Assembly: GCA_900708905.1 (NCBI GenBank)
Contig: CAADRB010000018.1
Span: 334,821-398,820, forward strand
From: Hymenolepis diminuta
Lineage: Eukaryota; Platyhelminthes; Cestoda; Cyclophyllidea; Hymenolepididae
DNA: 64,000 bases
Direction of reading: 5' to 3'
Position numbers and translations under genes: made by a program. The notes under the pieces were generated by a model, which was given only the letters and a program-made list of their open reading frames with translations, had not been told where the DNA came from and did no database searches. Positions 49,701 to 61,690 of this stretch are shown one piece after another (position 1 is the stretch's first letter; each line of letters starts with the position of its first letter).

Positions 49701-52700
49701 TTATTTTTGAGCGGTGTAGCTAGCAGTAACAGCGTCCCAAAAGTTAGCAGCGTGTGTAGGGTGGGAGTTAAGCGAGACGTGTTTGTTGTTTACGTATGTC
49801 TGATTAGTGTTCTTTCTCTCCTCTTTTTCCTCCTATTCCTCCCTGGATGTTGATTTGGCAAAGCTACTACCGACGAATCTGGTTTCGGCTGTCTGTCCGC
49901 GGTGAGCTGAATTTAATGATTTCCGCCTGCTTCCTCTGTCTTTATTTACACTTGTCTCCATATCCACGTTTTTCCTCTCCTTGCTTACCTGCTTCTCACT
50001 ATATGATAGCAAACGGAATCTTACTAGCAAGTCCAGTTGGTCATACTCTCTCTAAATTCAGGAATACTTCAATAGCAGAGTTGTTTTTAGCCAATTAGCA
50101 ACCATCAATTCCATATATAACTTCCAAACCCCGACAACTACTTTCAATCCTAATGAAATTAGATAAATACACAAATGTAATCATCCCTTAACTTTTCAGT
50201 CAATAAAATGAAGGTAGCTATTCCTTCCCGGCCATGCTATACATTTGATCTAATTTATTCCTTCAACATGTACGGCTGATTACATAAATCCTTATTATAG
50301 GACCCGTATAAGATCTATGACCTCTAGGTACCCGGCCACTAACGACTCTATACTCAGATGTGATCTATCCAAGATGTCATTTAGGTCATTCAGATCTTTG
50401 CGTATAGTTCCCAATAAGGTAAACTTCCAACGGTCTTTCCATTTGAAACTAAGGTATCTTCATAACAATTAACTCTTGTATCTAATATACGATCAAACTT
50501 GTATTCCTCAGTGATCATTCAAGTTAAGAAGCCTGAGTGAATCAGAGTAAACAAAAAGGCGAGACCATGAACCTATTCTCACCTTTCTTCACGGTATATT
50601 TCCCTCATATCATAAAATACAAAAATGGCTAACTACTACGTGGGTAGTCCGAGCAAGCTAAGACTGACGAAAATAGACAGCGAGTCTGAGACAGAGGTGA
50701 GGTGAAAATAAGAGTGAGAGAAGTAGACACAAGAAGCGGGGTGGAGAGGGTTCGAAGGGAAGGAAAAAAATCCAACGCGACTAAATAGATAGATACCAAA
50801 ACACGGAAACTAGAAATGGTGACCAATAAACAAGTCTTGTCTGATGAGACGAGAAAAAAAGAAACATCATCGTTGTACATTAGACATGCACAAACAACAA
50901 AGTGAATGAGAATTTGAAAAAGGCTGTCTGGAGTGAAACAGATGAGGTTTTAATCACAGCAGACCAAAGCTTTCTAGAACATGTCTAGTTACCATGATAC
51001 AAACTAACAGTAAAGCAAAATGGTATTTACCAGTCAATAGTTGAGACGCTGTCAAGTGTCAGATTTGAGAAATAACAAAACCACCCAAAAACTCAATCGT
51101 TAAGTCACGATAAGTCTCACAATGCGTGTATACTAGATGCAAGGATCAGCTGATTTGTTCCAATTCAAACAAGTGCCAATTTTGAGGAGTTCTGAAGAAG
51201 GAATAGGAGCCACGATTTCGAGATGACTGTCTCAAATATTATCGCCCGATTAACAGTATCTATTAGGGGGACTTTATATTGTTCTTCAACTATATCGGGA
51301 GTTGGAGGCATTTTCTAACACTAAAAAACAACTACGCGAAACTATTTGCCTGTGTAGCCAAGAGGAATCAAATTTTTGGTGAAAAAGACGACAAAGTCTT
51401 ACGTTTGTGCTGAAATTTCTCCTTCTTAACCAACCGAACTTCTGATATCGCAGCCATAGAAAACGGGGCTGTTAATCATGTAGTAATCTAGTCAGGTGAA
51501 ATAAGTTGAGTTAATAAACAGAGAGAGAGAGAGAGGTAGAGAAAGACAAAAAAAGCGCACACAAATAGAAAAGACGAAAAAATGGAATGTATGTAAGTGG
51601 ATTCAAGCAGATTTGTTAGACCCCACATTATAGTCAGACTGGGACTCAAGGGAAACCTTTTATAACTCTACCTTAGAGGGGAAACACGTGAATTAACAGG
51701 CAGGCAGATAGACAATAAACACATTAAAAAACGGGCTGACTTCGCATGTATTCATGCCTAAAAAGTGCTAGCTAGCACGAAGTAGACGATCTTGTCTGAT
51801 TATGCCTGTCTGATTGTTAAGTAACAAATTAGCATTGGGGTTCGTGTGTTTATACGACGCGACGACGGTTGTGTTGCAGTTTATACAAGCACACAAGAAT
51901 TTGAACGCCGCATGATAATCGGGAGGATCAATTTTCGAAAAAAGTTATAAACGAGACACCTATAAAACCACAAGATTCTCTTAAAGCTGGACGCCAAATA
52001 ATCAGGTTTTGAAACCAAGTGCATCTATCTTTATGTCTTAAGTGATTGTAAAAGAGTAGCATTCTTGAACGTTGCACGTGAGGATCAACCAACTATAGCT
52101 AAACATTGGATGTGGTGTCCAGACACCTTGATTCTGGATAGTAAACTCTTGGTCTCTCCTAGTTCTCTGACGTTTGAACTTCTTCCTACAATTGTAATAC
52201 ACGTAATATAATTCTATGTGATGTAGATAAGACGTGGTCTATCTGGAATCTTATGTAAGCGGTCTCTGACTCTGGCTGATCTAAATTATGATCTTTCCAT
52301 ACTGAAAGTGGACTATTAACCATAATCCATCGATAGATAAAGACATATAGATGAACTTGATAAAAAATTAGTTAAAAAATAATATCTAGAGATGGCTAGA
52401 AGGTGCTTGTATATTACCTAAGACAATGACATCATCTAAACGAAACTCAATCAATCATCCTAAAAAAAGAGACAGGAGAGAGACATCGGAAGATCAAGAG
52501 TGATTATTACACCAGATGGCCCGGTGATATGCAAATTAAAGGCGGAACAAGAGATAACAATGAAAGAAGCCGAAGAGAACAAAGGACGAGAGAAAAGAAC
52601 ATGCAAATCAGCTAACAAGAGACACCTTTTATTACCACTAACGATAATGGTTGTGTTAATAACCCGAATTAATTAGGGGAGGGGGGGAGGATCACAGTAA

Positions 52701-54960
52701 GACAGCTAGATTACCGCATAATAAGCACTGAGAGGGCATCATAATTAAGAGTGTACGAAAGCATGTGTAGAACAGGGTGTTAATGTTGTAACCTAAGCCT
52801 TTAGAAGACAGACAGACACATACGCATTAGCAGCCCACCAGGGCATAGGCATTACCATTAAGATGACGAGAGGGAGAGAGGCCAAAGCGAATATAATCAT
52901 GGCTTCATACATACACTCTAGACATGCGTGGATACATTAAGCATAATGACGTGCAAAGATCTATCTCGCGAGTTTAGATAATACAGGTTATCTGGAGACG
53001 CCTTTTTCGAATTAAAAATACCAATTCTAAAAAAAATCTTCTAACGGGGATATACTCAACTGAATGTCGCATCCGTTATTAGAAATAATGGTCCACACAA
53101 CCCATCTGTGAAGTCAGAGGTCACGGGTCTGATGTCCATTGATGTACACCCAGTGGTCAGAACTGCCAACTTCAATGGTTAAGTCTGACCAACAAAGAGG
53201 TTAAAAAAATCCAGTTTCTCACCGAGGGGGAGACACCATAAACCGTGATGAGTGTCGGATAATGCTTTCCTGAATGGACTTGGGAGTTGAAGCCTGTGTG
53301 ACCAATCAAGTACATGTCTAAATAGGTATTATTTAATGTTTGTGCTATTACATCAACGTATTGAAGTTTGTACTGTAAAGTATATAATAGTCAATCATTG
53401 TAAACTTTCAAAATAGCCCCATCAAAACTGGAGTTGAACGAATACCATTAAAAATTACTATATTTTCAACACATATTTCCCTTCAAAATTCATACATCAC
53501 AAACGAAACAAAGAAATTAATGCCAAGAGACGACTTAATACTAACTGTTAACTGTCTAAGAAAATAATTTGTCGCAAATTATTACTGTGCATAAGTCGTA
53601 ATTCGGATAAATTCATCGAAGCATTCTGAGACTAAAATATATCGAGACAGAGTCTACATAGAATTATTTAGTTGGAAACCTTCGAGCCAATAGTCTAATA
53701 TGAAATTAACCGTCCCCTAGACATTGAGAAATGAATGGGAGTGAAAGAGCAAGAATGGTTGAGACGGCGATAATCAATGTCAACTTGTCAACCTGTGTAG
53801 ACAGCACAACCAGTACGGGGCTAAACTGTTATTGTACTCTGACCACACATGTTAAACTTTTATTATTAATTTGAGCATATAGTAAGAAAAGAGACCTTCG
53901 GAAAGCTTACAACTCATTTCAGCAGACCAAGTAAACTTTAAACAACAGAGCCTACAGCTAGTTAGAGGAAAGAATGGCGACTTACTTGAGCATGAGCATC
54001 GGCCCTCCATCGCACTGGAACATTCTTGTGTTGAAGTAGGTCATCCAGAACACTCTGCATGAGTTCCTTAGATTGAGGGACTTCTGAGAGAAGACTGCAA
54101 TTCTTTATTTGATTTTTAATGAAGCCAGGAGCCAGTGCATGACACCTCACCAAAGCGAGACAGTCCATTAAACTGACAAGACGAGAAGTCTTGTCGTGAT
54201 TGACCCATCGCACTACAGCATTGTAGACCTCCGCTTCCGACCTCACATGGATTTCATCTCGTTGAATGAGGTTCATTAATTGAGTTGGAGAGAGACTCAC
54301 TAGTTCATCATGTTTTACAATCTCAGAGAAATTTCTATCGACAAAAACTTGGGTTTTTCTTGCGAGGTCCAAACATCCAACCGATGTTGCGAATTCATGA
54401 AGGCCCAGAGCGTTAGAGACGTGGAGTTGGGATTCAAGAAACTGGGTGCAGACATTTATCACAGCACTAATCTGGAGCATAATAGCCGCAGAGAGGATCT
54501 CACAAACAGTAGACTCGTTAACACAAATTTCTCCCGTATAAGCGAAATTTACAAGGCGGGTTATGGCAAGGGGTGTAAGATAATGCAGTCGAACTTCATT
54601 GAGACCTTCTTCACGCATTCCCGAAGTGAACATAGCCCGAAAATACGGGGAAGCGCCCATTAGAACAATCCGATGACACGCGATGGCCACTTTGTCAACG
54701 TGCAGTGTAACGTCAGTGAGTTTCCCGGCTTGGAAGAGGGAATACATTACCCGCATTGAGTCAGTGAAAAAGTCCGGGAGACTATAGACTGTTGAGCGGG
54801 CATTATTAGCCCTGCTTGCCGGGGTGAAACACACAAAAGAGCCACATCCAGCATCGAGGGAGAGCTCAGTTTCCATAGCGATGGTACCTGAGAGAGAGGA
54901 GTTGGTGGGGTAGTCTTCTTCCACCTCACCTGTACTCTTATTAGTCATACTTGATTTCAT
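37736..54960 (-). CDS. KEAP1: KEAP1, BTB-BACK-Kelch substrate adaptor of CUL3
   Basis: Cytosolic adaptor that holds the transcription factor NRF2 for ubiquitination by CUL3 and releases it under oxidative or electrophile stress. Coding exons on the minus strand: 54960-53986, 46587-46238, 46031-45948, 45634-45513, 38168-37992, 37920-37736. The total is 1893 bp, 630 residues; human KEAP1 has 624. The BTB domain is about 68-178, BACK about 183-285, and six Kelch blades about 326-608. Residue numbering coincides with human KEAP1 over long stretches. NRF2-contact residues present: Tyr333, Ser362, Arg379, Asn381 (human 334, 363, 380, 382), and Asn414, Arg415, Arg483, Ser508, Tyr525, Gln530, Ser555, Tyr572, Phe577, Ser602, Gly603 at the human numbers. 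Cys171, 196, 273 and 288 are kept; Cys151 is Thr and Cys297 is Ser. The first 60 residues and the last 20 (Ala/Ser-rich) are unlike the human ends. Intron 2 is GC-AG; introns 1 and 4 exceed 7 kb. Other KLHL proteins fit much less well. Confidence 0.96.
39220..40050. other. GC/CpG-rich island inside KEAP1 intron 4
   Basis: About 830 bp that stands out from the AT-rich surroundings, with repeated CG dinucleotides (for example CGCGCACACAG, GTCGCCGCGCAG, CGCGGCACGGCGCG). Open frames overlap on both strands here, including 112 codons at 39696-40034. Their products are low in complexity (runs of Thr, Asn, Gly) and match no family, which is what GC-rich DNA gives by chance. It could be an internal promoter or the first exon of a non-coding transcript. 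Confidence 0.45.
44395..44520 (+). repeat. SINE-like repeat fragment
   Basis: GCATGTCTTTCAAACTAGAGGTCACG, with ATCGATGTTCAG following: the head and B-box-like block of the family, diverged. Confidence 0.45.
45635..45947 (-). other. KEAP1 intron 3 (313 bp)
   Basis: Donor AG|GTGCGT, acceptor TTTTAG, phase 2 (AG+A = Arg470). It joins ...GLGVAVVNR to [10 protein letters not shown]. No further content was recognised. Confidence 0.85.
46032..46237 (-). other. GC-AG intron 2 of KEAP1
   Basis: Exon 2 ends ...GAAAG at 46238 and the intron begins GCAAGT, a perfect AG|GCAAGT donor; the acceptor is CTCGTAG at 46032. This split (phase 2, AG+A = Arg442) gives [14 protein letters not shown], matching human HNSVER-YEPERDEW. 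The nearby GT is in the wrong phase. Confidence 0.88.
46588..53985 (-). other. KEAP1 intron 1 (about 7.4 kb)
   Basis: Separates the BTB-BACK exon from the first Kelch exon. Donor GTAAGT after Gln325, acceptor TTCTAG before Met326, phase 0. It contains a SINE copy near 53085-53300 and purine-rich tracts. I see no nested gene; a nested non-coding transcript cannot be excluded. Confidence 0.8.
53085..53300 (+). repeat. tRNA-derived SINE-like repeat, near full length
   Basis: Reads CTGTGAAGTCAGAGGTCACG, GGTTAAGTCTGACCAACAAA, CAGTTTCTCACCGAGG and TGCTTTCCTGAATGGACTTG, collinear with the copy at 22880-23065. Confidence 0.65.
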
Positions 54961-54996
54961 TATATTGGAGATTTAGATATGGGAAAGGCTCATTGC
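54961..54996 (-). promoter_or_regulatory. KEAP1 5' untranslated segment behind a splice acceptor
   Basis: On the minus strand, TTTTATTGCAG ends at 54997, leaving 36 untranslated bases before the start codon at 54960. This is either a 5' UTR intron, with the first exon perhaps in the GC-rich patch further upstream, or a spliced-leader acceptor. Confidence 0.5.
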
Positions 54997-55074
54997 CTGC
55001 AATAAAAGATAAGACCAGTGGTAATGTTAGCAACAGAGTGAGCGGTAAGGAACGTCTGCTTGCTTGCTGTGGTT

Positions 55075-55345
55075 TCTAGTTTATGAGACGACCGCTACGA
55101 CAACGTCGCCGCGCCGACCGGCACACGCAAATACGAGGGGGGGAGATTAAGAAAGAACGAGATGCACGCGACGCGCGCAGGCGCACGCAAATGATAGGCT
55201 GAGAGGCCAGACGCGCGCATTGTATAGACGAGTGCATATGTGGTGCTGGTATATATATATGTATATATACAGAGAAGCTAATGCCTACCGCTTCAACTAC
55301 GGAGGGGGCGACACGGTCGAGCCACGGGTGGGAAAAAGAGACAGA
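55075..55345 (-). promoter_or_regulatory. GC-rich patch upstream of KEAP1, possible promoter region
   Basis: CpG-dense DNA (for example GTCGCCGCGCCGACCGG, CACGCGACGCGCGCAGG) 100-400 bases before the KEAP1 start, with a TA run at about 55248-55268. Its position suggests the KEAP1 promoter or first non-coding exon. The overlapping open frame of 170 codons on the same strand has no recognisable domain and I do not call it a gene. Confidence 0.4.
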
Positions 55346-56929
55346 CAGAGGGGACAGTGCTGCGTGTCTAAGTGGCTTGTACCCACCGACACCACCACCA
55401 CCGTATAATAGGTTTAAGGACAGCAGTGTACGCAGCTTCATACACAATTCTGTAAGACTATTTCCTAGATATCTTGGTTTCACCCAGAGTTGTAATAAGC
55501 CATTTACTGAAACTGCCAAATACTTAGTAGTTAAACTTACCTCTGTAAACAATCCAGTTATCAGGAGAAAAAACAAAATTAAATGCACTGGGACCGTTTA
55601 ATCGCCAACCTGAATTAAAACGAAATAATGACTGGCCTCGGATTAAGACAAAGCTTATCAATTTGCTCATAGATATACATCAATAGTACTTTCAAATTAA
55701 GGTTAATTATATAAACGAATATATAATTTTAAAAGACCACCTACATATATTGTCACAAAATACCATAATATACTGTAGTTCTAACTACTAAAACACTAAA
55801 TTTACTGGAAGTAAATTTTTATCCCTTGAAACAAGTGAAAATCTCCTAGGTCTGGAATACATTTACCCTCTTTAATCTAAGCCGATATTTCGAACATGAA
55901 TAGATAAAAATAATCTTTATAATATGAAGAATTGATTTGTAGTGAGCTCATTTAATTTCAGTTTTGATTTATTCACGATGAAATACTTCATCACCTATTT
56001 CTTGAGAAGACGCCCAACCCAGTCAGTTTGACCTCACCGGTTCGAATGTCATTATTCCAGACATCTGACTGAAGAATAAAGTTGACTAGGTTAGTGGCCA
56101 TCAACCTTCGACTCTCTACCTTGAATGTATTATTTATCTCTTAAAAAACCTCCACAACCTCCCAATTATTCATAACTACCAGTGTTATTTAGCACTTACC
56201 CTAAGTTGTCCCTTGCCGTCTTTTCATGTTCAATATACTTACTACTAATATTGCTAACAGTGTGGAAGAACAGTCCTGTCCCCTTTACAAGATAGTGGGT
56301 TGCCAACGAGCGCAGAAAATAAACAGCATTCCCAAGCGAATAGACTATTTAAATAATAGAACACTCATTCAATGGTCTTAAATGTCTATTAATAAGTATT
56401 TTACCTGGATTAAATAATTTATGCTATGCTATTCTGTCAGACAATCGGATTCAGACATAGATGGGGATTGATAAGAAGTACCTAATAATTAATAAAGTTG
56501 CTACAGTTGGCAGACCCGTTGAGATGAAGTCTGACAAAATATGTACCCATTATCTAGACTTATCTTGTCAAATTTAACACGCATATATAAGGATTTCCTG
56601 TGTATGTTAATGAACTGACTGGCGTTTGAATCGAAAAAACAGCAGTGGATGAATTAACCCTAAGACACAACATGCAACTTCTTACTTCGCAACCGCAAAA
56701 ACAAGACTCGTGCGTACACACTCCCTAAGTAATTAAAAATGCACAGACTTGAAGATGACAAACGGTAGAAAACAAACACCACTGCGTATACACTACCACA
56801 ATGCAGTCAATGAATGCACATTATTCCTAATTACTGAAATTGTCATCTAGGAAAAAAATAAGGCGTAGAGCACTAATCATTTGTTTGATTCATAATAAAT
56901 TATAAAGTTGTTTGGGAAAGAAAAACTTT

Positions 56930-57040
56930 CCTCCATGCATGGAGAGTGTTAAGTCAGAGGTCACGGGATCGATGCTCATGCGGTAATGTGGATAGCCAAC
57001 AAGAGAAGAGTGGTAAAATGAGAGTTCCTCGTAAGAGTGG
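56930..57040 (+). repeat. SINE-like repeat fragment
   Basis: AAGTCAGAGGTCACGGGATCGATGCTC, written here as AAGTCAGAGGTCACGG plus ATCGATGC: the head block with a B-box-like end. The body is only weakly kept. Confidence 0.55.
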
Positions 57041-57559
57041 CTCCAAGATATCTTTCATATCTACACAAGCAAAGTGCTACTGGCACATTCCGCAATGAGC
57101 TAAGACCCCAAACGTTGTGCATAATGAGCGTAACTGTCAAAACGTGGTTTTACCAAGTTGGAGAACCCGTAAGTGATATTAATCTATATACATTCAGTAA
57201 ACGGAACGAATAAATTCACTAAAACCTAGGAATACGAGATTTCTGAGTGCTATTTCATCGTCAAAGGTGAATATGATAGCTATCATTAAGTGCTCTGACT
57301 CCCAGACGGGACCTATCTTTTAGTGATGCGACATAACGAGACCCACGGTGAAATTATACAAGATTATTTGAGGCGTAATTACCCTATCTCGAGTTTTGCA
57401 TAATAGTAGTTGGCAGTCTTTGCCTCAACCTGAGCACATACTTCTGTGATGAATTATTACCATCTATATACTCAAACAGATGGCTTGTGTACTTTATAAT
57501 AACTGGCAAGCCCATTTGGAAAAGCTTTGCATCGCTCATATTGACTAGGGATGTAGTAC

Positions 57560-57705
57560 CAAGAGACCTTCCCGGTGAGAAATTTCGATTTATTAATCAG
57601 ACTTAGCCGGTGTGGTTAGCCATTTCACTCACTGGATGTGAACTTATGATAATCTAACTTTGCAGACGAAAAAAATTAACTGCTGCTCCATCGGGCGCGC
57701 CTTGC
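57560..57705 (-). repeat. SINE-like repeat, reverse copy
   Basis: On the minus strand: CGTCTGCAAAGT, CCAGTGAGTGAAATGGCTAA, CTAAGTCTGATTAATAAA and TTTCTCACCGGGAAGG, matching the body of the other copies. Confidence 0.55.
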
Positions 57706-60700
57706 TTTGTGTCTATAAGTTGTCACGTTCCTGAGCAATTTTTATTTTTCAGAAGATGTTAGCAGAGGGAGTTAATTTATAATCAATAAGCAGATCGCTT
57801 CATTAAAAGCAGGATACTTTAGCTTTAATCTCTGAGGAACGCTTAACCATTACTAATCCATAAATTTCTGGAGGGATAGACACCAGGGACCCCTACAACA
57901 CTTAATAATCTAGCTGATACTACATTTGAGCTTTCAAATACAATGTTGTATGATATCATCGAGGTGTTACGACAGAACAGTTGTCAACATTCGGCCGAAA
58001 AGAACTTGAAGATCTTAATGCGACTCACTACTGACTAAATAGATTTGTATTTTATCTGGGCTGAGATATCAGAGTTTTTAGCATATAACAGATATCATTC
58101 GGCCAAAATAGTGTACGTGAACAAAAAACCACCAGTTCCCCTTAAATTGAGAGTACTCTACCCAGCCATTTGAACAGTCGATAATCAGCTCTATCTACAA
58201 ATAGTCAGCCGGAGTGCTGACGACATTTAAAGAGAAGGGGTCATTAATTATCACAAGGCTGACTATAGCTGGCGAGACGTCATAGAGGAGTCGGGGAGAC
58301 GAGGTAAAAAAGCTAGAAAGAGAGAGAGGGGAAGAGAGGGACGACAATATAATGCCGCGCCCTCTGTATGCGCATAGAGGAGAAGCAGAAGTACCCAGAA
58401 CTATAATACACGCAGACATTAACACATAGCCCGCTGTCGCACACGGATGAGATAATAAATGGCGAGACAGACACACACGCACACAAAGGAGAATGAATGG
58501 GCGGGCGGAGCGATGGTAGTAGCGGCTAAATACAAAGCGATGGTGTCGCCCCTATAGGGTTATCTTCGTTGTCATTTAGTGGGCTACTGTTAAGTGGAAT
58601 CAAATTCTACACAGTTAACGTAAACGCGGAACTTTAAGACAGCCTGAAGATTAAACCGATGCTTAACCAATAACACATCTATAGGGGACCACAAAATAAA
58701 GGAGGTAAAATTTGATATCAATCATCCCAGCTAGATTAAATGTTGCCTAGAGGCCCTGTAGGTCACTTAAGACTCCTAGAGGTTTCACTCTGAAGGGTGA
58801 TAAAATATGAAATGAGAAATCGAAATTCGCTCGAGTGAGATCACAGAGTAAAGGTTCCTACATCGAGCGTGATAAATTATAGCACGATCAGTGACTTTGC
58901 AACCCGATTTATAGACTCCAATAAACTTCACTTAAAAATAAGCACAAAGGATAAAAACAACACTTGTGTTCATTTAACAATTCCCCGTGTGATATCCATA
59001 GTAAGCGCTTGGTCTGGCGTTTGTATTTTCCCCCACAATTATAACTTGACCTATACCAAGATGTGGTCTAGTCGATATGTCCCCCTGGATCTTTCGTACG
59101 TAGTTCTTAACACGTTAAGAAGTTGATACTTTGAAGTCATAGTTTTCGAATGAAAGTTGTGTTTGGAATAAATAAATAAATATATGTAGTAGAGTTTACA
59201 TAATAGTTAAAGGAAAAAACTCATTTAATTACTGAATGTGTTTATAGACAGGGCTATTTTTGATCCCAAGAAAGGATATTATTTTAAGCGATTTTTGTTA
59301 AAAAACCCTTGTTCAAACAGGAAGATGAAAGAGATATATATGAATAATAAACTTTAAAAGAGGCTGCCACCTCAGGTTAGCTACCAGAAGAAATACCATA
59401 ACAGTGATTTGTTTTCGATAACTTGAAATTGGTAACTGGTACGCAGATAATAGAAATCTCAAATTCGACAAAACGAATAAGGAATAAAATCACTTCTATT
59501 CTAGATTTAATCTGTTTTACGATAGAAATTTTCCTAGACACCCTTAGACTGCATGAAAAAAAGTTACATTGAATAAAATGAAACTTAAAACAATAGAAAA
59601 AAAGACTATCAATCAAGTCCATTTAATAGCTGTATGTTCCAGAATGTATTATTCCCTAAATGCATATAAATATGAGTTTCTACTCTACTTTAATAAATTG
59701 ACTTACGCCCTGACTAACTGATATTGTACTGATTTCAAGAGTTAGAAATTCAAATACCGCAAACACTTCGAGAAAAAATGAAATACAAGGAACCTAAGAT
59801 GCATCTCAGAACCAGAAGAAGAGTGCCAAAAATAGTTTCTCTTCAGTATGAATTTGGAACACAACTTAAAGATTATTCGATCCAAGCTAATGGTGTCATA
59901 TGGTAAAAATTGCAAATTAACTATGAATAAGTGATACTAAGACAGATGATTATAAACGAGTTATTTCAATGTAAAAACGGGCTATTTTTTTCGGTCCGAA
60001 AACTTCAAAATGATGTGTATGTACATGTAACCGCACGCAGAAGAGCACATTGCTTCTTTGATACTATTTTCACCTCCTACTTCTTACAATTAATTCAGAT
60101 GTTTCATCATAAAACTTTTCGCAAATCGCGCCATGTTTAGTTTATTACCGAAAAAGGTAGAACTGCAGACAATCTATGCACATTAGTGTCTTGATCAAGT
60201 CTAGACATGAATGTTTGGTTAATGAATAGTGAAATGCGACGTTAAATATATAAAATTGCATTGATAAGAAAATACAAAATATATATTACATTTAAGCCAG
60301 ATCTAAATAAATACAGCATAAAAATAAGTAAAAGGAATTTGAATATTATGAAGATAAAACATAAAAAGATTATTAAAAATGCAAGTATACATTAAAAATA
60401 AAAATACCACAATGAAAAGTACAAAATCAAACAGAAATAACATACAAAGTCTAACTTCATGCTAATAAATAATGCAAAAATGTATTGTAAAAGCACATCA
60501 AATGCTGAATAACTAAAAAAGAATTGTTAAAACCTACGAAGCCTAAAATGAATGTTCTCTAATTCATGCTGCAAAAAGAACGGGATAAGAATATCTCATT
60601 TTCCCATAAATAAAATTAGTTATGAACTATAATGGTAACATAAGCATTATTTATACCTCAAATCGAGCACAATGATAAAAAAAATAAAAAATTCAAATGA

Positions 60701-61305
60701 GTAACTATTAAAAAAACGGAAAAACAATATACTAGATGCAAAGTTTATGCATAAATTAGCATCATGATTTCAAAATCGGATCAGAGAACTAAAAGCTACA
60801 ACAAGAGAACTTACCAACTTCGCACCATAGCCGGACACAAATGTAATTACAAGAAGAAACTTAGACTCGTAGGCTAGAAAATTGGCGGGGTCAAATAAAC
60901 ATAGCATAACCAATGAGTGAAGTCTGCAACTTTGATGAAGGTCAAATCAACCTTGTATTTATTTAACAACCACTGTTGAGTTACTAGTGCAGTAAATATT
61001 TGTAGAATGTAACTCTATACTATTTCGCTTTATTTTTGTCTTCAGCATCATTTTTAGTACGACATTAATCATTTGAAGACTTTCAACCGCAATAGAAGAA
61101 GCTCAAAATTACAAAATGACAAACATTAAGCAACCAAATTGAGGAATTCACGATGCGAAAGCTTTCTATTCTTAAACGATAATTTTACGAAATTCCTTTT
61201 AAATACTTATTTTTAAATTTTATCACAACAACTTGGTTTTTTACTGTTAACTAAGATTTTAATAATTAGAAATGTGCGGACGATTGATGAAACTGCAAGT
61301 TATGG

Positions 61306-61332
<27 letters not shown>
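61306..61332. repeat. TA dinucleotide microsatellite
   Basis: About 13 uninterrupted TA units. Shorter AT runs occur at 3613-3627, 5084-5106, 15028-15041 and 18022-18042. Confidence 0.9.
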
Positions 61333-61337
<5 letters not shown>

Positions 61338-61454
61338 TTGGACTGCCCACTTCCTAGATGTGCGAGCCGTTCATTTAAAATTGCTATAGACGGTCAGAAG
61401 AGATTGACTGGCGATAACATTTCGGTTGCAACATTCATTGGAGATTGGGCTGTG

Positions 61455-61690
61455 TGTAGGTATTTGCTCATGGATACATCTATGCATATGCCAATCATAA
61501 TTTCAAAATATCGACGACAAGACATGACTGACATCTAATGAAGAGCTGTTTTGTATATTAATCTGATTTATTTATCAATATACTTGTGTGACTTCCGGGT
61601 CACCTCCATACTGATCTAGCAACATGAATGACTTGACTTACCCCATCTCTTCGATCGCTGTGATCCCGGTCTGCATAACTTTATTACAAA
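61455..61690 (+). repeat. Dispersed repeat family C, copy 2
   Basis: Collinear with 36180-36420: AAGACATGACTGACATCTAA, TGTTTTGTATATTAATCTGA, GTGACTTCCGGG, ACTGATCTAGCAACATGAATG, ACTTGACTTACCCCATCT and TTCGATCGCTGTGATCCC. It lies just after a TA run. Confidence 0.7.

Noticed and set aside
50840..50865. CTGATGAG followed by GAGAAA, reminiscent of a hammerhead ribozyme core
   Set aside because: No stem II can form between the two core boxes and no flanking stems I and III were found.
54310..54663. 117-codon open frame antisense to the first KEAP1 exon
   Set aside because: Mirror of the strongly conserved BTB-BACK coding sequence on the other strand.
55076..55588. 170-codon open frame on the minus strand upstream of KEAP1
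   Set aside because: No recognisable domain. It spans the GC-rich patch and a TA run, and an overlapping frame of similar quality exists on the other strand. Better explained as a promoter or 5' untranslated region.
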